Shown: piece after piece, positions 52,351 through 60,860 of the stretch | Position numbering within the stretch: position 1 is the stretch's first letter | Layout of the letters: every line of letters begins with the position of its first letter | From: Candidatus Microgenomates bacterium | Lineage (GTDB): Bacteria > Patescibacteria > JACPGU01 | Assembly: GCA_016188915.1 (NCBI GenBank) | Contig: JACPGU010000002.1 | Span: 124,001 to 188,000 of the forward strand | Direction of reading: 5' to 3' | Length of the DNA stretch: 64,000 bases | The notes under the pieces: generated by a model | What the model was told of the DNA's origin: nothing | Seen by the model: only the letters and a program-made list of their open reading frames with translations | The model's database searches: none | Translations under genes and position numbers: made by a program

Positions 52351-54186
52351 ATGAAGCGACTCGCTGCCGTTTTCTTGTTGTTCGCGTCGATATTTCAGGT
52401 AAGTATAATTGAAAGGCCGGCGTGGATTTTGTGGGGGAATCCGGAAGGGATCGAGTTTGACCCGAGCTTCAATGTCTACATCAACCACAACACCAGATCG
52501 GAAATGTGGCGCCATCAAGAAGCCGACCCAGAAAAAAGGGCGGAACTTCTTGCTCCGGAACACATTCCCGTGAAAAAGACAGTAAAGATAGGGCTTAAAA
52601 AGCTCGTCTTTATCAATCAGGAGCGGTACATTTTCTTGGCGCTTGGAGCAAGTCAAGTGCTCGATAAGCGTCGGTTCGTTCTCATTAATGTTGAGCAGAC
52701 GCTCAACGAGAGGTTGGGCGCTGACGACAAACAGTATCGCGTTTGGCCTCATCTCGGTCTTATCTCTGTCGGCACTGTTGCGTATGAAGAGGGCTGGGAA
52801 GTGGTTTTGTGGGATGAATTGGTCGCGGGGTACGCGCCGATAGAGGAGTTGATTCATCGGGGCGATATTTTGGGGTTAAGTCTTGTTGCCACGGGGATTG
52901 AGCGCGGGATAGACATGGCTCATAGGGCAAAGAGCTTGGGAGCGCGCTATATCATTGCCGGCAACGATTCGGCGATATTCCGAGCTAACCAAATCCTTTC
53001 TCTGCCGGGAAAGCCAATTGATGCGGTTTTTACCTCTAACGATATTGCCGCCATCAGAGGATTCTTTCGGCAGATAGATACTGCTGGTTTTGACCATATC
53101 AATATCCCTGGTGTTCAGACGATGCCCGGACAATTGGTGCGTTCAAACGAGCGAAAATATCTACTTCGCGAGTTATTGGAGCGCAAACAGGCGAGAACCA
53201 AGGCCGATGTGTTTATCGTCCCGAGGATTGAACTCTATCCTCATTGGAGCGAAGTGTGGGCGAACTATCGGAAAACATTTGGCCACAAACACAGCAATCC
53301 CAATACGGTCAAAAACGCAATCTCGCTTCTTGCTCAGGGGTGTACGCGAACTCGTGGCACGGATGTTTGCAGTTATTGCAGTATTGCCGATGTGGCCGAC
53401 ATCAACATGCCATCTCGAGATTACTTGGCGCATACCTTTGAGGCCTACGAGAGCTTCGGGGTCGATATGGTCTACAATGCCACCGACAGTATTTACGAAA
53501 TGCGATCGGTCGCACGCGTCCTGCAAGAGCTGGGAATATCATGGCCGGCGATGACGATCTACGGGCGATCCCAGGGTGTTGCGCAAAACCCTCGTTTACT
53601 GGAAGAGTGGCAGAAGATCGCCACCGAGAGATTGCTTGTCAATATCGGCATGGATTCTGGAAATGAACAGATTTTGCAACGAGGAGTTACCAAGTCATCC
53701 ACGATCCATGGCTCGCGTCTTGAAGAAAACAGACAAGCAGTGAGATCTATCCGCAAGGCCGGCGCGCACCTACATTATTCTTTAATTTTCGGATCTCCCG
53801 GCGAAACGCGAAAGACCTGCGAAGAGAGCATCGTTTTTCTCGAGTGGACAACGGAGGAACTTGGCGACCAGCTGGATATTTGTGAAACAGATATCTATTG
53901 GTTGACATACGGCGCTCCCGTCGCGCGCATTTTCAGTGACTATGGCTACGCGCAAGAGCTCTCCGCTATTGCTCGGAAGACCATTTCTCGCGACGAATGG
54001 GGGAGGGGATTTGCAACCCACGCGGACAAACTGGTTGTCCCACGGCAAGTCGAAGAGGCGTGGTATCGACATTTTACCGATATCGACCTCGATGTCGCTA
54101 ACGAATTTAACGATCGGGCCGCGACTATCATGGAGCGCCATACTGGCAGTATTCGTGGTAGGGCGTTTCGTCCTGATTCTACGTGA
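52351..54186 (+). CDS. Radical SAM protein with unusual CX8CX2C cluster motif
   Basis: 611 aa from the ATG at 52351 (AAAGGAG upstream). The middle of the protein resembles a B12-binding-like Rossmann region (WPHLGLISVGTVAYEEGWEV, GDILGLSLVATGIERGI, ARYIIAGND) without the DxHxxG cobalamin motif. The radical SAM core starts near residue 325 with C331, C340, C343, so the spacing is CX8CX2C instead of CX3CX2C. Later TIM-barrel features include the VNIGMDSGNEQILQRGV and LIFGSPGETRKTCEES stretches. The first 16 residues are hydrophobic, which is odd for a cytosolic enzyme. Reaction unknown. Codon choice is clearly GC-richer than the neighbours, suggesting transfer. Own promoter and terminator. Confidence 0.82.
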   Translation: MKRLAAVFLLFASIFQVSIIERPAWILWGNPEGIEFDPSFNVYINHNTRSEMWRHQEADPEKRAELLAPEHIPVKKTVKIGLKKLVFINQERYIFLALGASQVLDKRRFVLINVEQTLNERLGADDKQYRVWPHLGLISVGTVAYEEGWEVVLWDELVAGYAPIEELIHRGDILGLSLVATGIERGIDMAHRAKSLGARYIIAGNDSAIFRANQILSLPGKPIDAVFTSNDIAAIRGFFRQIDTAGFDHINIPGVQTMPGQLVRSNERKYLLRELLERKQARTKADVFIVPRIELYPHWSEVWANYRKTFGHKHSNPNTVKNAISLLAQGCTRTRGTDVCSYCSIADVADINMPSRDYLAHTFEAYESFGVDMVYNATDSIYEMRSVARVLQELGISWPAMTIYGRSQGVAQNPRLLEEWQKIATERLLVNIGMDSGNEQILQRGVTKSSTIHGSRLEENRQAVRSIRKAGAHLHYSLIFGSPGETRKTCEESIVFLEWTTEELGDQLDICETDIYWLTYGAPVARIFSDYGYAQELSAIARKTISRDEWGRGFATHADKLVVPRQVEEAWYRHFTDIDLDVANEFNDRAATIMERHTGSIRGRAFRPDST

Positions 54187-54214
54187 ATCATCAAATGGCG
54201 GTCTTCCCGCTAGC

Positions 54215-54247
54215 CCCGGCCCTTGTGGTCGGGTTTTTGTTTTTGCA
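54215..54247 (+). terminator. Terminator of the radical SAM gene
   Basis: CCCGGCC, loop, GGTCGGG (one G-T pair) followed by TTTTTGTTTTT. Confidence 0.75.
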
Positions 54248-54260
54248 AGTTAATTTACAT

Positions 54261-54500
54261 TTACAGCTTTTTGTACACTTTGCCACGAAATTCAATATAA
54301 ACAGGAATACCACGCTCGTCTTTTTTACTAAAAATTATCCTGATTTTACCAGATCGGATACGCCAAAGGTCTTTTTGCCCAGCTAATTTTTCCAGGTCAT
54401 AACTGCCAATATGAAGAGTGGCGATATCAGTCAAAATTTGCGCTATCTTGAGAGCAGTTTTCTTATCGAGCTTTTTTAAGAATTTTTCGATCTGGTCCAT
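54261..54500 (-). CDS. RelE/ParE-family toxin
   Basis: 79 aa. MDQIEKFLKKLDKKTALKIA, then the RelE-type core DLEKLAGQKDLWRIRSGKIRIIF and a final IEFRGKVYKKL. The K/R-rich strand resembles ribosome-dependent mRNA interferases. It overlaps the antitoxin end by 38 bp, the usual toxin-second order. Confidence 0.82.
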   Translation of the reverse strand: MDQIEKFLKKLDKKTALKIAQILTDIATLHIGSYDLEKLAGQKDLWRIRSGKIRIIFSKKDERGIPVYIEFRGKVYKKL

Positions 54501-54732
54501 GGAGGGCTTTGATTTTGGTAAGAATTTTTTCTACGGGTAATCCTTTTTCGCAATAAAGGCCGAAGCCATCTTTATTCTCAAAATAAACCACCTCCTCTTT
54601 TTTTAAAGGTTTGATGAGCAGACCTTCTTCAGTTTCTTCAGCGAGAAAGTGTTTAGTAGCCACTTTATCCCGCCACGTCTTCGGCAGAGTTACTTGCCCA
54701 GTGTTAAAAACCTTCAAAGTAAATGTTTCCAT
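54463..54732 (-). CDS. AbrB/MazE-like antitoxin
   Basis: 89 aa from the ATG at 54732 (GAGGT seven bases upstream). A SpoVT/AbrB-type DNA-binding N-terminus (METFTLKVFNTGQVTLPKTW…LIKPL) is followed by a toxin-binding tail (PVEKILTKIKALHGPDRK). An in-frame start at 54813 would place 27 hydrophobic residues ahead of the domain and lies upstream of the predicted transcript start, so it is rejected. Likely autoregulator of the pair. Confidence 0.8.
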   Translation of the reverse strand: METFTLKVFNTGQVTLPKTWRDKVATKHFLAEETEEGLLIKPLKKEEVVYFENKDGFGLYCEKGLPVEKILTKIKALHGPDRKILKKAR

Positions 54733-54784
54733 AGATTTTACCTCATTCTCTAATTTAGTCAATATAGCTATAATTATGTCTATA

Positions 54785-54813
54785 ATTCTACACACAAGAA
54801 AACATGAAGTCAA
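54785..54813 (-). promoter_or_regulatory. Promoter of the toxin-antitoxin pair
   Basis: Minus strand TTGACT (54808-54813), 17 bp, TAGAAT (54785-54790). Just downstream, ATTATAG appears twice (ATTATAGACATAATTATAG), a possible antitoxin operator. Confidence 0.65.
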
Positions 54814-54832
54814 GAAAAATTTTCGTGCCTAA

Positions 54833-55972
54833 TTAAAGCACAGTATTGTCAGCCACCACCCTATTCCTCCCCTCTCTTTTGGCGCGGTAGAGAGCAATAT
54901 CTGCGCGTTGCAGAATCTTTGTCAAGCCTTCCCTACCTGAAGCAACACCGATACTGACAGTGATGCTCCCTGCCGAGATTTCCGGAATAAATACTGTTTT
55001 TTCGCAGACTTGCCGGATACTTTCAGCGATTCTTTTGGCTTCTTCTAGCTCTTTTTCCAAAATTATCGCAAATTCTTCTCCGCCGAGACGAAACGCCACT
55101 CCCTCTGCTTCCTGTAATATCCTGGCTAGCCCCACTAACACCTCGTCTCCTTTGGCGTGGCCTAAGGCATCATTGACCTTTTTGAAAAAATCGATATCAA
55201 GCGCGATGACGGAATATGTGACTTCAGGCTTCAGCTCTTTTTCCCATTCATGCCAATACCGGCGGTTGAAAAGTCCCGTGAGAGGGTCTATGATGGCTCT
55301 TTCTGTTTGCTTTTGGGCGTAAAGATGACTTGCGGTCAAGTGGCAAAGTGTTTTGAAAAAGCCGTAATCCTCACGGGAAAATTCTTTGGCGGAGGCGCCA
55401 AAAATAGCGCCGAAATTTTCGGAGGCAAAGGTAAGACGACAACCCATCAGATTTTTCGGTAGGATTTCGCTTCTACCAAATCTGTCATCAGACGCAGTAT
55501 TGTTGGAAAGAAATGGCAGAGAAATACCGGACAAAATTTCTTCTTCCGCGCGACGAAAAGTGCCTCGCGGGAAAGCGAGGCGAAAACCATTCAAGAAGTC
55601 CTCTCCACCAGCGAAAATATCGCGCAGTTTTTCCATGACTGCAAATTGATGATTTCTTTTCTTGATTTTTTCAAAAATAGTTCCCAGCGCGCCGCCAAGC
55701 GCTAAATAAAATATAACGGTGGCAAAGAGGTCTATTTCTCTGGCGCCGATCCCATTTCTTTCTATAGAGAGAAAAATAAAAGGCGCGAGAAAGTAGGAGG
55801 AAGCCACTGCCGTCCAGAGGCCACCTTCGGTTCCGTACCAAAAAGCGCCGAGAACAATAGACGCAAAAAGCAAAAAACGCGCCGACAAATTAGCGTCAAT
55901 AGCGGTAACTTGACCGGTATAAAGCAGAAAAACGCAAGCCAGAACAGCAACAGTAATAAGGGAATGTTTCAT
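54833..55972 (-). CDS. Membrane GGDEF protein without I-site
   Basis: 379 aa. Three membrane spans in the first 105 residues (LITVAVLACVFLLYTG, FLLFASIVLGAFWYG, LFATVIFYLALGGALG), a GAF-like middle (about 115-220), and a GGDEF domain from about 228 (IIDPLTGLFNRRYW, IALDIDFFKKVND, active loop GGEEF at 297-301). The RxxD I-site is replaced (EAEG), so no product inhibition is expected, in contrast to the 13152 protein. The upstream gene overlaps by four bases. Confidence 0.88.
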   Translation of the reverse strand: MKHSLITVAVLACVFLLYTGQVTAIDANLSARFLLFASIVLGAFWYGTEGGLWTAVASSYFLAPFIFLSIERNGIGAREIDLFATVIFYLALGGALGTIFEKIKKRNHQFAVMEKLRDIFAGGEDFLNGFRLAFPRGTFRRAEEEILSGISLPFLSNNTASDDRFGRSEILPKNLMGCRLTFASENFGAIFGASAKEFSREDYGFFKTLCHLTASHLYAQKQTERAIIDPLTGLFNRRYWHEWEKELKPEVTYSVIALDIDFFKKVNDALGHAKGDEVLVGLARILQEAEGVAFRLGGEEFAIILEKELEEAKRIAESIRQVCEKTVFIPEISAGSITVSIGVASGREGLTKILQRADIALYRAKREGRNRVVADNTVL

Positions 55973-56754
55973 AACAAAATATTAACGAAAACCAGGACGA
56001 TGGCAGAAGCGACAGTGGAAGGGATCAGGCTTTTGGTTCGTTCTGCCAGATAACAAAAGACGAAACCTTCAAAAACAACGTAATAAATAGCGGAAGCCAA
56101 AAGTCCCCGACTGGCAAAATAGACAGGATTAGTGAGGAACGGCAAGAGATAAAAAGTGGTAGAAATGATAGTGGCAACAAGAAAAGAAAAATTGTTTTTT
56201 TGACGCAACCGCAGGAAAAGCATCCCACGAAAAAATATCTCCATGCCCAGAACGCCAAAGGCTATCTCTGGTAGGATTTTGACCCAAAGATTGGACCAGA
56301 CGATAGGCGGAAAAGTAAAGCTAGCTAGATAAAAAGTAGCAAGCATGTGAGAGACGACAATAGTGGCGACGAAAATACCCAGCGTGATATTTGATAGCAA
56401 CTTCTTGGGAGAAAAGCCAAATTTACCAGAGCTTTGACGGTGGTAATAGAAAATAGCGCCGAAGACAGGCCAGAATGCAGGAATTATGAAGTATGAATTA
56501 TGAAGTACGAAAACAGCAAGAAGAAATAGCGAGATAACGATGACAGCGCGAGGAAAACTTTTCAAAATTATGCCGAGTGGGAGAAGAAAGAAAAGAATTA
56601 TTTGCGTAGCGTTAAGTATCGGCGAGAGCATATTTTCCGGCAATGCTCTGCGGGCAAAAAATTCTATACTGATATTAGTTACCGCCAAAAGAAAAACCAC
56701 TATTGTTAGTCGGTCAATACTGATACCGTTTGTCTCTTTTGGCTTTTTCTCCAT
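55969..56754 (-). CDS. Degenerate CPBP/CAAX-protease-like membrane protein
   Basis: 261 aa, seven or eight spans. The segment FGVLGMEIFFRGMLFLRLRQ sits where CPBP proteases have EExxxR; here the first Glu is Met. The second motif (FxxxH) appears as FYLLP, losing the His. A third motif (HxxxN/D) is not obvious. So it has the fold but probably not the protease activity. Overlaps the GGDEF gene by four bases (ATGA), so the two are co-translated. Confidence 0.65.
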   Translation of the reverse strand: MEKKPKETNGISIDRLTIVVFLLAVTNISIEFFARRALPENMLSPILNATQIILFFLLPLGIILKSFPRAVIVISLFLLAVFVLHNSYFIIPAFWPVFGAIFYYHRQSSGKFGFSPKKLLSNITLGIFVATIVVSHMLATFYLASFTFPPIVWSNLWVKILPEIAFGVLGMEIFFRGMLFLRLRQKNNFSFLVATIISTTFYLLPFLTNPVYFASRGLLASAIYYVVFEGFVFCYLAERTKSLIPSTVASAIVLVFVNILL

Positions 56755-56793
56755 AGAGCCATTTTAACATAACAAAGGTGTTATGATGGTAGT

Positions 56794-58269
56794 ATGAAAA
56801 ATATTTTCACTCCGTCAAAAATTTTTCTCTACCTTTTGCTTTCTTTTATTGCGGGGGTATTTTTGGCGCCACTAGCGCCGATGACTGGGATAATTTTGGC
56901 AGGAGCTTTTGTCGTCGCTTTTTCTTTATTTTTTCCAAAACCCGTCCCAATAATCTCAATCGTCTTGGTCTCCCTAATGATTCTGGGTTTCCTCCGCTAT
57001 CAATTGTATTTACCAAAAATCGACGCGGGTCATATCGGCTTTTACAACGGTCAGGAATTAGTTGTCGATGGGATCGTCGATGCGGAACCAAGCAATGACG
57101 ATACAAAACTCAAAGTCCAAATCTCAAAGATCAAGATCCGGACAGAAAAAGAATTTTTGAGTCTCAAAGGAGATATTCTAGCTGAACTGCCAAGAAATGT
57201 GGATGTGAAATACGGCGACCAGATTCGCTTCAAAGCCAAGCTCAAAAAGCCGACTGATAGTATAGACTTCTCTTATTCCAATTATTTGGCCAAAGCGGGG
57301 ATCTATAGCATCGCGCAAAATGTAGAAAAATTTGAAATCATCGCGAGCGGCAAAGGCTCGTTAATAGTTTCCGCACTTTATCAAACTAAAGCGGCTTTCG
57401 TGGAAAAAATAAAAAAGATTTTTCCCGAACCGCACGCGGGGATGATTCAAGGATTGATCTTGGGTGGGAAGGGCACTCTGCCTGATTATTTGGTCGCGCT
57501 CTTCCAAATCGTTGGTATCACGCATATAGTGGCTATTTCCGGCTACAATATTTCTATCCTGGCCAAAATTTCCGAGGGGCTTATCGGGCGCTGGCATCGA
57601 AAGCTATCTCTCTGGGGAACTTTGTTCCTCATCGCGGGGCTGGTCATTATTACTGGCGCGCAAGCTTCAGTAGTTCGCGCCGGGATTATGGGAGCGGTTC
57701 TGGTTTTGGCGGGGTTTGTTGATCGCAAAAACAACCCTCTCAACGCGCTTGTTTTGGTCGGCACGATAATGATATTCTTCAATCCTCTTATCCTGCGAGA
57801 CGATGTGGGCTTCCAGCTTTCCTTTTTGGCGACGCTCGGCATCGTACTTTTTTTTCCTATTTTTTCACATATTTTTCGCAAAGTGCCGGAGCCTTTTTCT
57901 GAAGCTTTGTCGGCCACGCTAGCCGCGCAGACGCTGGCTCTGCCTATCTTGATTACCAATTTCGGCGCGCTATCTCTCATCTCCCCTTTGGCCAATATGA
58001 TTATTTTGCCTTTGATACCGGTCGCTATGACGCTCGGATTTTTCTCAGGCGTTTTGGCCTTCATTAATCTTTATCTTGGGCAGATGCTAGCTTTTTTCGG
58101 CTACGCGGTGTTAGATTTGATAATCAAAATCTCTGAATTTTTGGCGCGTATCCCCTACGCGTATCTGGAAATAAAAAGTGGCAAACTGGCAGTATGGTTG
58201 ATATGGTGTGTTATACTATTGGTATTATTAGTAGCCAAACGAAAGGAGACACTATGGAAGAAGAAATGA
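56794..58269 (+). CDS. comEC: ComEC/Rec2 membrane channel, lacking the fused MBL domain
   Basis: 491 aa. N-terminal spans, a DUF4131-type soluble loop (about 70-175, QELVVDGIVDAEPSNDDTKL…), then the competence domain with HAGMIQGLILGGKGTLPDYL and FQIVGITHIVAISGYNISIL and about seven more spans. It carries single-stranded DNA across the inner membrane in natural transformation. The C-terminal metallo-beta-lactamase domain of long ComEC proteins is absent and appears instead as the gene at 59766. The next gene starts inside its last 16 bp. Confidence 0.93.
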   Translation: MKNIFTPSKIFLYLLLSFIAGVFLAPLAPMTGIILAGAFVVAFSLFFPKPVPIISIVLVSLMILGFLRYQLYLPKIDAGHIGFYNGQELVVDGIVDAEPSNDDTKLKVQISKIKIRTEKEFLSLKGDILAELPRNVDVKYGDQIRFKAKLKKPTDSIDFSYSNYLAKAGIYSIAQNVEKFEIIASGKGSLIVSALYQTKAAFVEKIKKIFPEPHAGMIQGLILGGKGTLPDYLVALFQIVGITHIVAISGYNISILAKISEGLIGRWHRKLSLWGTLFLIAGLVIITGAQASVVRAGIMGAVLVLAGFVDRKNNPLNALVLVGTIMIFFNPLILRDDVGFQLSFLATLGIVLFFPIFSHIFRKVPEPFSEALSATLAAQTLALPILITNFGALSLISPLANMIILPLIPVAMTLGFFSGVLAFINLYLGQMLAFFGYAVLDLIIKISEFLARIPYAYLEIKSGKLAVWLIWCVILLVLLVAKRKETLWKKK

Positions 58270-58487
58270 AAGATGTCGCTCCCGCGTGTTCAGCCTGTGG
58301 CGGAGTAACCGCTGGTTGCAAATGCGAAGCTTGTGGCCTTGATGCCGAAGGTAGCAGTTGCGGTTGTGAGTGTGGCGCTACCTCTTGCAAGCCAAAGTGC
58401 GCGTCTTGCGGAGAAGCAGACTCCAAGTGCGCTTGCCAGAGGATAGAAGCGGAAGCGCCGGCCCCAGAAGCCGCTCCGGCAATGTAG
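58254..58487 (+). CDS. Cysteine-rich mini-protein (77 aa, 13 Cys)
   Basis: ATG at 58254 with AAAGGAG seven bases upstream. The middle is built from CxxC and CxC pairs (CSACGG, GCKCEACG, CGCECG, CASCG, CACQ), the tail is Ala/Pro/Glu-rich. The Cys density resembles metallothioneins or small zinc/iron-binding proteins. Function unknown; metal storage or a redox role are the natural guesses. Start overlaps comEC by 16 bp. Terminator follows. Confidence 0.7.
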   Translation: MEEEMKDVAPACSACGGVTAGCKCEACGLDAEGSSCGCECGATSCKPKCASCGEADSKCACQRIEAEAPAPEAAPAM

Positions 58488-58508
58488 CTTTTGATTGTCA
58501 AAACAAAA

Positions 58509-58549
58509 AACAAGTCCCGGTATCACTGGGGCTTGTTTTTTTTGGCTTT
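58509..58549 (+). terminator. Terminator after the Cys-rich gene
   Basis: AAACAAGTCCC / GGGGCTTGTTT stem (one G-T pair) followed by a run of T. Confidence 0.8.
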
Positions 58550-58562
58550 GTACGTTATAATT
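58534..58562 (+). promoter_or_regulatory. Candidate promoter of the cyclopropane synthase gene
   Basis: TTGTTT (58534-58539), 17 bp, TATAAT (58557-58562), 28 bp before the ATG. The -35 overlaps the preceding terminator. Confidence 0.45.
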
Positions 58563-58589
58563 TATGGCAATTATTTTTAAATATCTCTT

Positions 58590-59747
58590 ATGTCGCAAAA
58601 ATCTTTGGCAAAAAAAGCGGAGGAACTTTTGGCGCTAGCCGATATTCAAATCGGCGGGAGCAGACCGTGGGATATTCAAGTGCGCAATCCTCGTCTTTAT
58701 AAAAGGATCTTGGCTTCCGGGTCGCTCGGCGCCGGCGAAGCCTATATGGACGGCTGGTGGGATTGCGAAGCGCTCGATGTGATGCTTGCCAAGATCATTG
58801 AGGCCAATCTAGAGAAAAAGGTAAAAATCAAAACTTTCTTCTGGGAAGCTCTCAAGGCAAAGACTTTTAATTTCCAAAGCAAAAATCGCGCTTTTGAGAT
58901 AGGCCAGAAACATTACGACATCGGCAATGATTTATATGAGCGAATGCTGGATGAAAAAATGAATTACACTTGCGGTTATTGGAGCGCGCCGAAAAATCCC
59001 GCTAAAAATCTGGATGAGGCGCAAGTAGCTAAGCTAGATTTGGTTTGTCGAAAAATCGGATTGAAAAAAGGTGATCGGGTGCTGGATATCGGTTGCGGTT
59101 GGGGCAACAGCGCCAAATATATGGCCGAAAAATACGGTGCTAGCGTAGTGGGCATTACGGTGTCCCAAGAGCAAAAGAAATTGGGAGACAAACTCTGCGC
59201 TGGACTGCCGGTAGAGATTCGTCTCCAAGACTACCGCGACATTGACCCTTCGACTTTGCTCGGGACAAGCGAACGATTCGACCACATCATTTCGCTGGGC
59301 ATGTTCGAGCATGTGGGAGTGAAAAATTATCGCGAGTATATGGAGATAGCGTGTCGCTCCCTCAAAGAAGGTGGCATATTTCTCCTGCATACTATCGGTG
59401 GAGCGTATTCTGTGGGTGGCACCGACCCTTGGATTGCTAAATATATTTTTCCCAATTCAATGTTGCCTTCCGTTGCTCAAATCGGCCGTTCTATTGAGGG
59501 ACTTTTTACTCTGGAAGACTGGCACAATTTCGGCGCTGATTATGATCGGACTCTGATGTGTTGGTACGAAAACTTCAATAATCATTGGGATGAAATTAAG
59601 GAAAAATACGACGACAGATTTTACCGCATGTGGCGATTTTATCTCCTTACTTGCGCAGCTTCTTTCCGCACAAGAGCCAATAATCAGCTTTGGCAAATAG
59701 TACTCTCCAAAGGTGGAGTGAAGGGTGGATATCGGACGGTAAGATAG
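58590..59747 (+). CDS. cfa: Cyclopropane-fatty-acyl-phospholipid synthase
   Basis: 385 aa. N-terminal lipid-binding part (PWDIQVRNPRLYKRILASGS…GEAYMDGWWD), then the SAM-dependent methyltransferase core: HYDIGNDLYERMLDEKMNYTCGYW, motif I VLDIGCGWGNSAKYMAEKYG, SLGMFEHVG, and the C-terminal MWRFYLLTCAASFR end. It adds a methylene bridge to unsaturated acyl chains in the membrane, protecting them. CPR cells usually lack fatty-acid synthesis (general knowledge), so the substrate may be scavenged lipids. Confidence 0.95.
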   Translation: MSQKSLAKKAEELLALADIQIGGSRPWDIQVRNPRLYKRILASGSLGAGEAYMDGWWDCEALDVMLAKIIEANLEKKVKIKTFFWEALKAKTFNFQSKNRAFEIGQKHYDIGNDLYERMLDEKMNYTCGYWSAPKNPAKNLDEAQVAKLDLVCRKIGLKKGDRVLDIGCGWGNSAKYMAEKYGASVVGITVSQEQKKLGDKLCAGLPVEIRLQDYRDIDPSTLLGTSERFDHIISLGMFEHVGVKNYREYMEIACRSLKEGGIFLLHTIGGAYSVGGTDPWIAKYIFPNSMLPSVAQIGRSIEGLFTLEDWHNFGADYDRTLMCWYENFNNHWDEIKEKYDDRFYRMWRFYLLTCAASFRTRANNQLWQIVLSKGGVKGGYRTVR

Positions 59748-59765
59748 TTTTGTTATACTGGGAGT

Positions 59766-60647
59766 ATGAGGAAAAATAAAAATCAAATCACCTTTACCGC
59801 GCTTCTCGCTATCGCGCTGGCGGTATTTTTCTTTTTGCAACAATATTCCAAGGCTAATACGCCGGCGGGAGAAGGCTTGCGCGTTTGGTTCTTTGACGTC
59901 GGACAGGGAGACGGTATCTTTTTTCGTACAGCTGAAGGAGTGGATGTTTTGATTGACGGTGGACCGGGTTCGTCAGTAATAGAGAAACTAGCGAAAGTTC
60001 TGCCGGCTTGGGACAAACAAATTGACTACGTCTTTCTCACGCATCCTCACGCCGATCATTTGGAAGGCTTGATTGAGGTTCTGCAAAGATACGAAGTGAG
60101 TAATTTTATTGAGTCGGGGTTTGTGGCCAAAACTGCCGGTTATGAAAGATTAGAAAAAGAAGCGATGAGCGGAGGGGAGAAAAAAATCATCGCCAAAACC
60201 GGCGATCGGTTTGATTTCGGTTCGGACGTTACGGCAGAAGTTTTTTGGCCAGAGCCGGGGATATTGTCCTCGGCTACCGACACGAACGATTCTTCCATCG
60301 TCATGAAATTGTCTTACGGCGAGATAGATTTTTTACTGACTGGCGATGCTACGGAAACGGTGGAAAAAGGTTTGCTGGACGATGATTTGAACAGTGAGTT
60401 TTTGAAAGTAGCGCATCATGGCTCGCGTTATGCCTCAACCACCGCTTTTTTGCAAAAAGCGAGTCCTCTAGTTTCTTTTATTTCTTCTGGGAAGGGCAAT
60501 ACCTATGGGCACCCCGCGCCGGAAGCATTACAAAGATTAATCACTGCGGGCAGTCGCGTCCTGCGCACGGATCTGTCGGGAACGATCGAGGTAGAGGTGG
60601 GCAGAGACGGGAGGTGGAAGATCGTTTGCGAAAAGACTTGCAAGTAA
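59766..60647 (+). CDS. ComEC-type metallo-beta-lactamase-fold protein, membrane-anchored
   Basis: 293 aa. N-terminal membrane helix (about 9-25, FTALLAIALAVFFFLQ), then LRVWFFDVGQGDGIFF, VLIDGGPGSS, the HPHADHLEG metal motif (HxHxDH), DTNDSSIVMKLSYGEIDFLLTGD, and VAHHGSRYASTTAFL with YGHPAPEAL. This matches the C-terminal nuclease-like domain of ComEC/Rec2. With the domain outside, it could trim incoming DNA. Separated from comEC by two genes. Confidence 0.88.
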   Translation: MRKNKNQITFTALLAIALAVFFFLQQYSKANTPAGEGLRVWFFDVGQGDGIFFRTAEGVDVLIDGGPGSSVIEKLAKVLPAWDKQIDYVFLTHPHADHLEGLIEVLQRYEVSNFIESGFVAKTAGYERLEKEAMSGGEKKIIAKTGDRFDFGSDVTAEVFWPEPGILSSATDTNDSSIVMKLSYGEIDFLLTGDATETVEKGLLDDDLNSEFLKVAHHGSRYASTTAFLQKASPLVSFISSGKGNTYGHPAPEALQRLITAGSRVLRTDLSGTIEVEVGRDGRWKIVCEKTCK

Positions 60648-60655
60648 CTATAAGG

Positions 60656-60797
60656 AATTTTTAATTTTTTAATTTTTGTAATTTTTAAAATAATTTTTAA
60701 ATCTTAATTTCTAAACCTGCTTCATTATAGTCTTCATAGTCTTCGCGAAGCGAGCATTAAAAATTTCATCATTATTTATAAAATTCAAAAATTGACA
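60656..60797. repeat. AT-rich repeat segment before yebC
   Basis: Words AATTTTTAATTTTTTAATTTTTG…TTAATTTCTAAA … AAATTCAAAAATTG, related to the hrcA-grpE spacer at 51182-51299. A short palindrome CTTCGCGAAGCGAG sits in the centre. Confidence 0.5.
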
Positions 60798-60820
60798 ACG
60801 GTATTGAGAACGTCTTTACT
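60792..60820 (+). promoter_or_regulatory. Candidate promoter of yebC
   Basis: TTGACA (60792-60797), 17 bp, TTTACT (60815-60820), 40 bp before the ATG. Its -35 lies at the right end of the repeat segment. Confidence 0.5.
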
Positions 60821-60860
60821 AAGGGCTAAAATATTAAGATACTAGAACTAAGCATCCATT

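Noticed and set aside
52294..52857. 187-aa open frame antisense to the radical SAM gene
   Set aside because: Shadow of GC-rich coding DNA; the forward frame has a recognisable fold.
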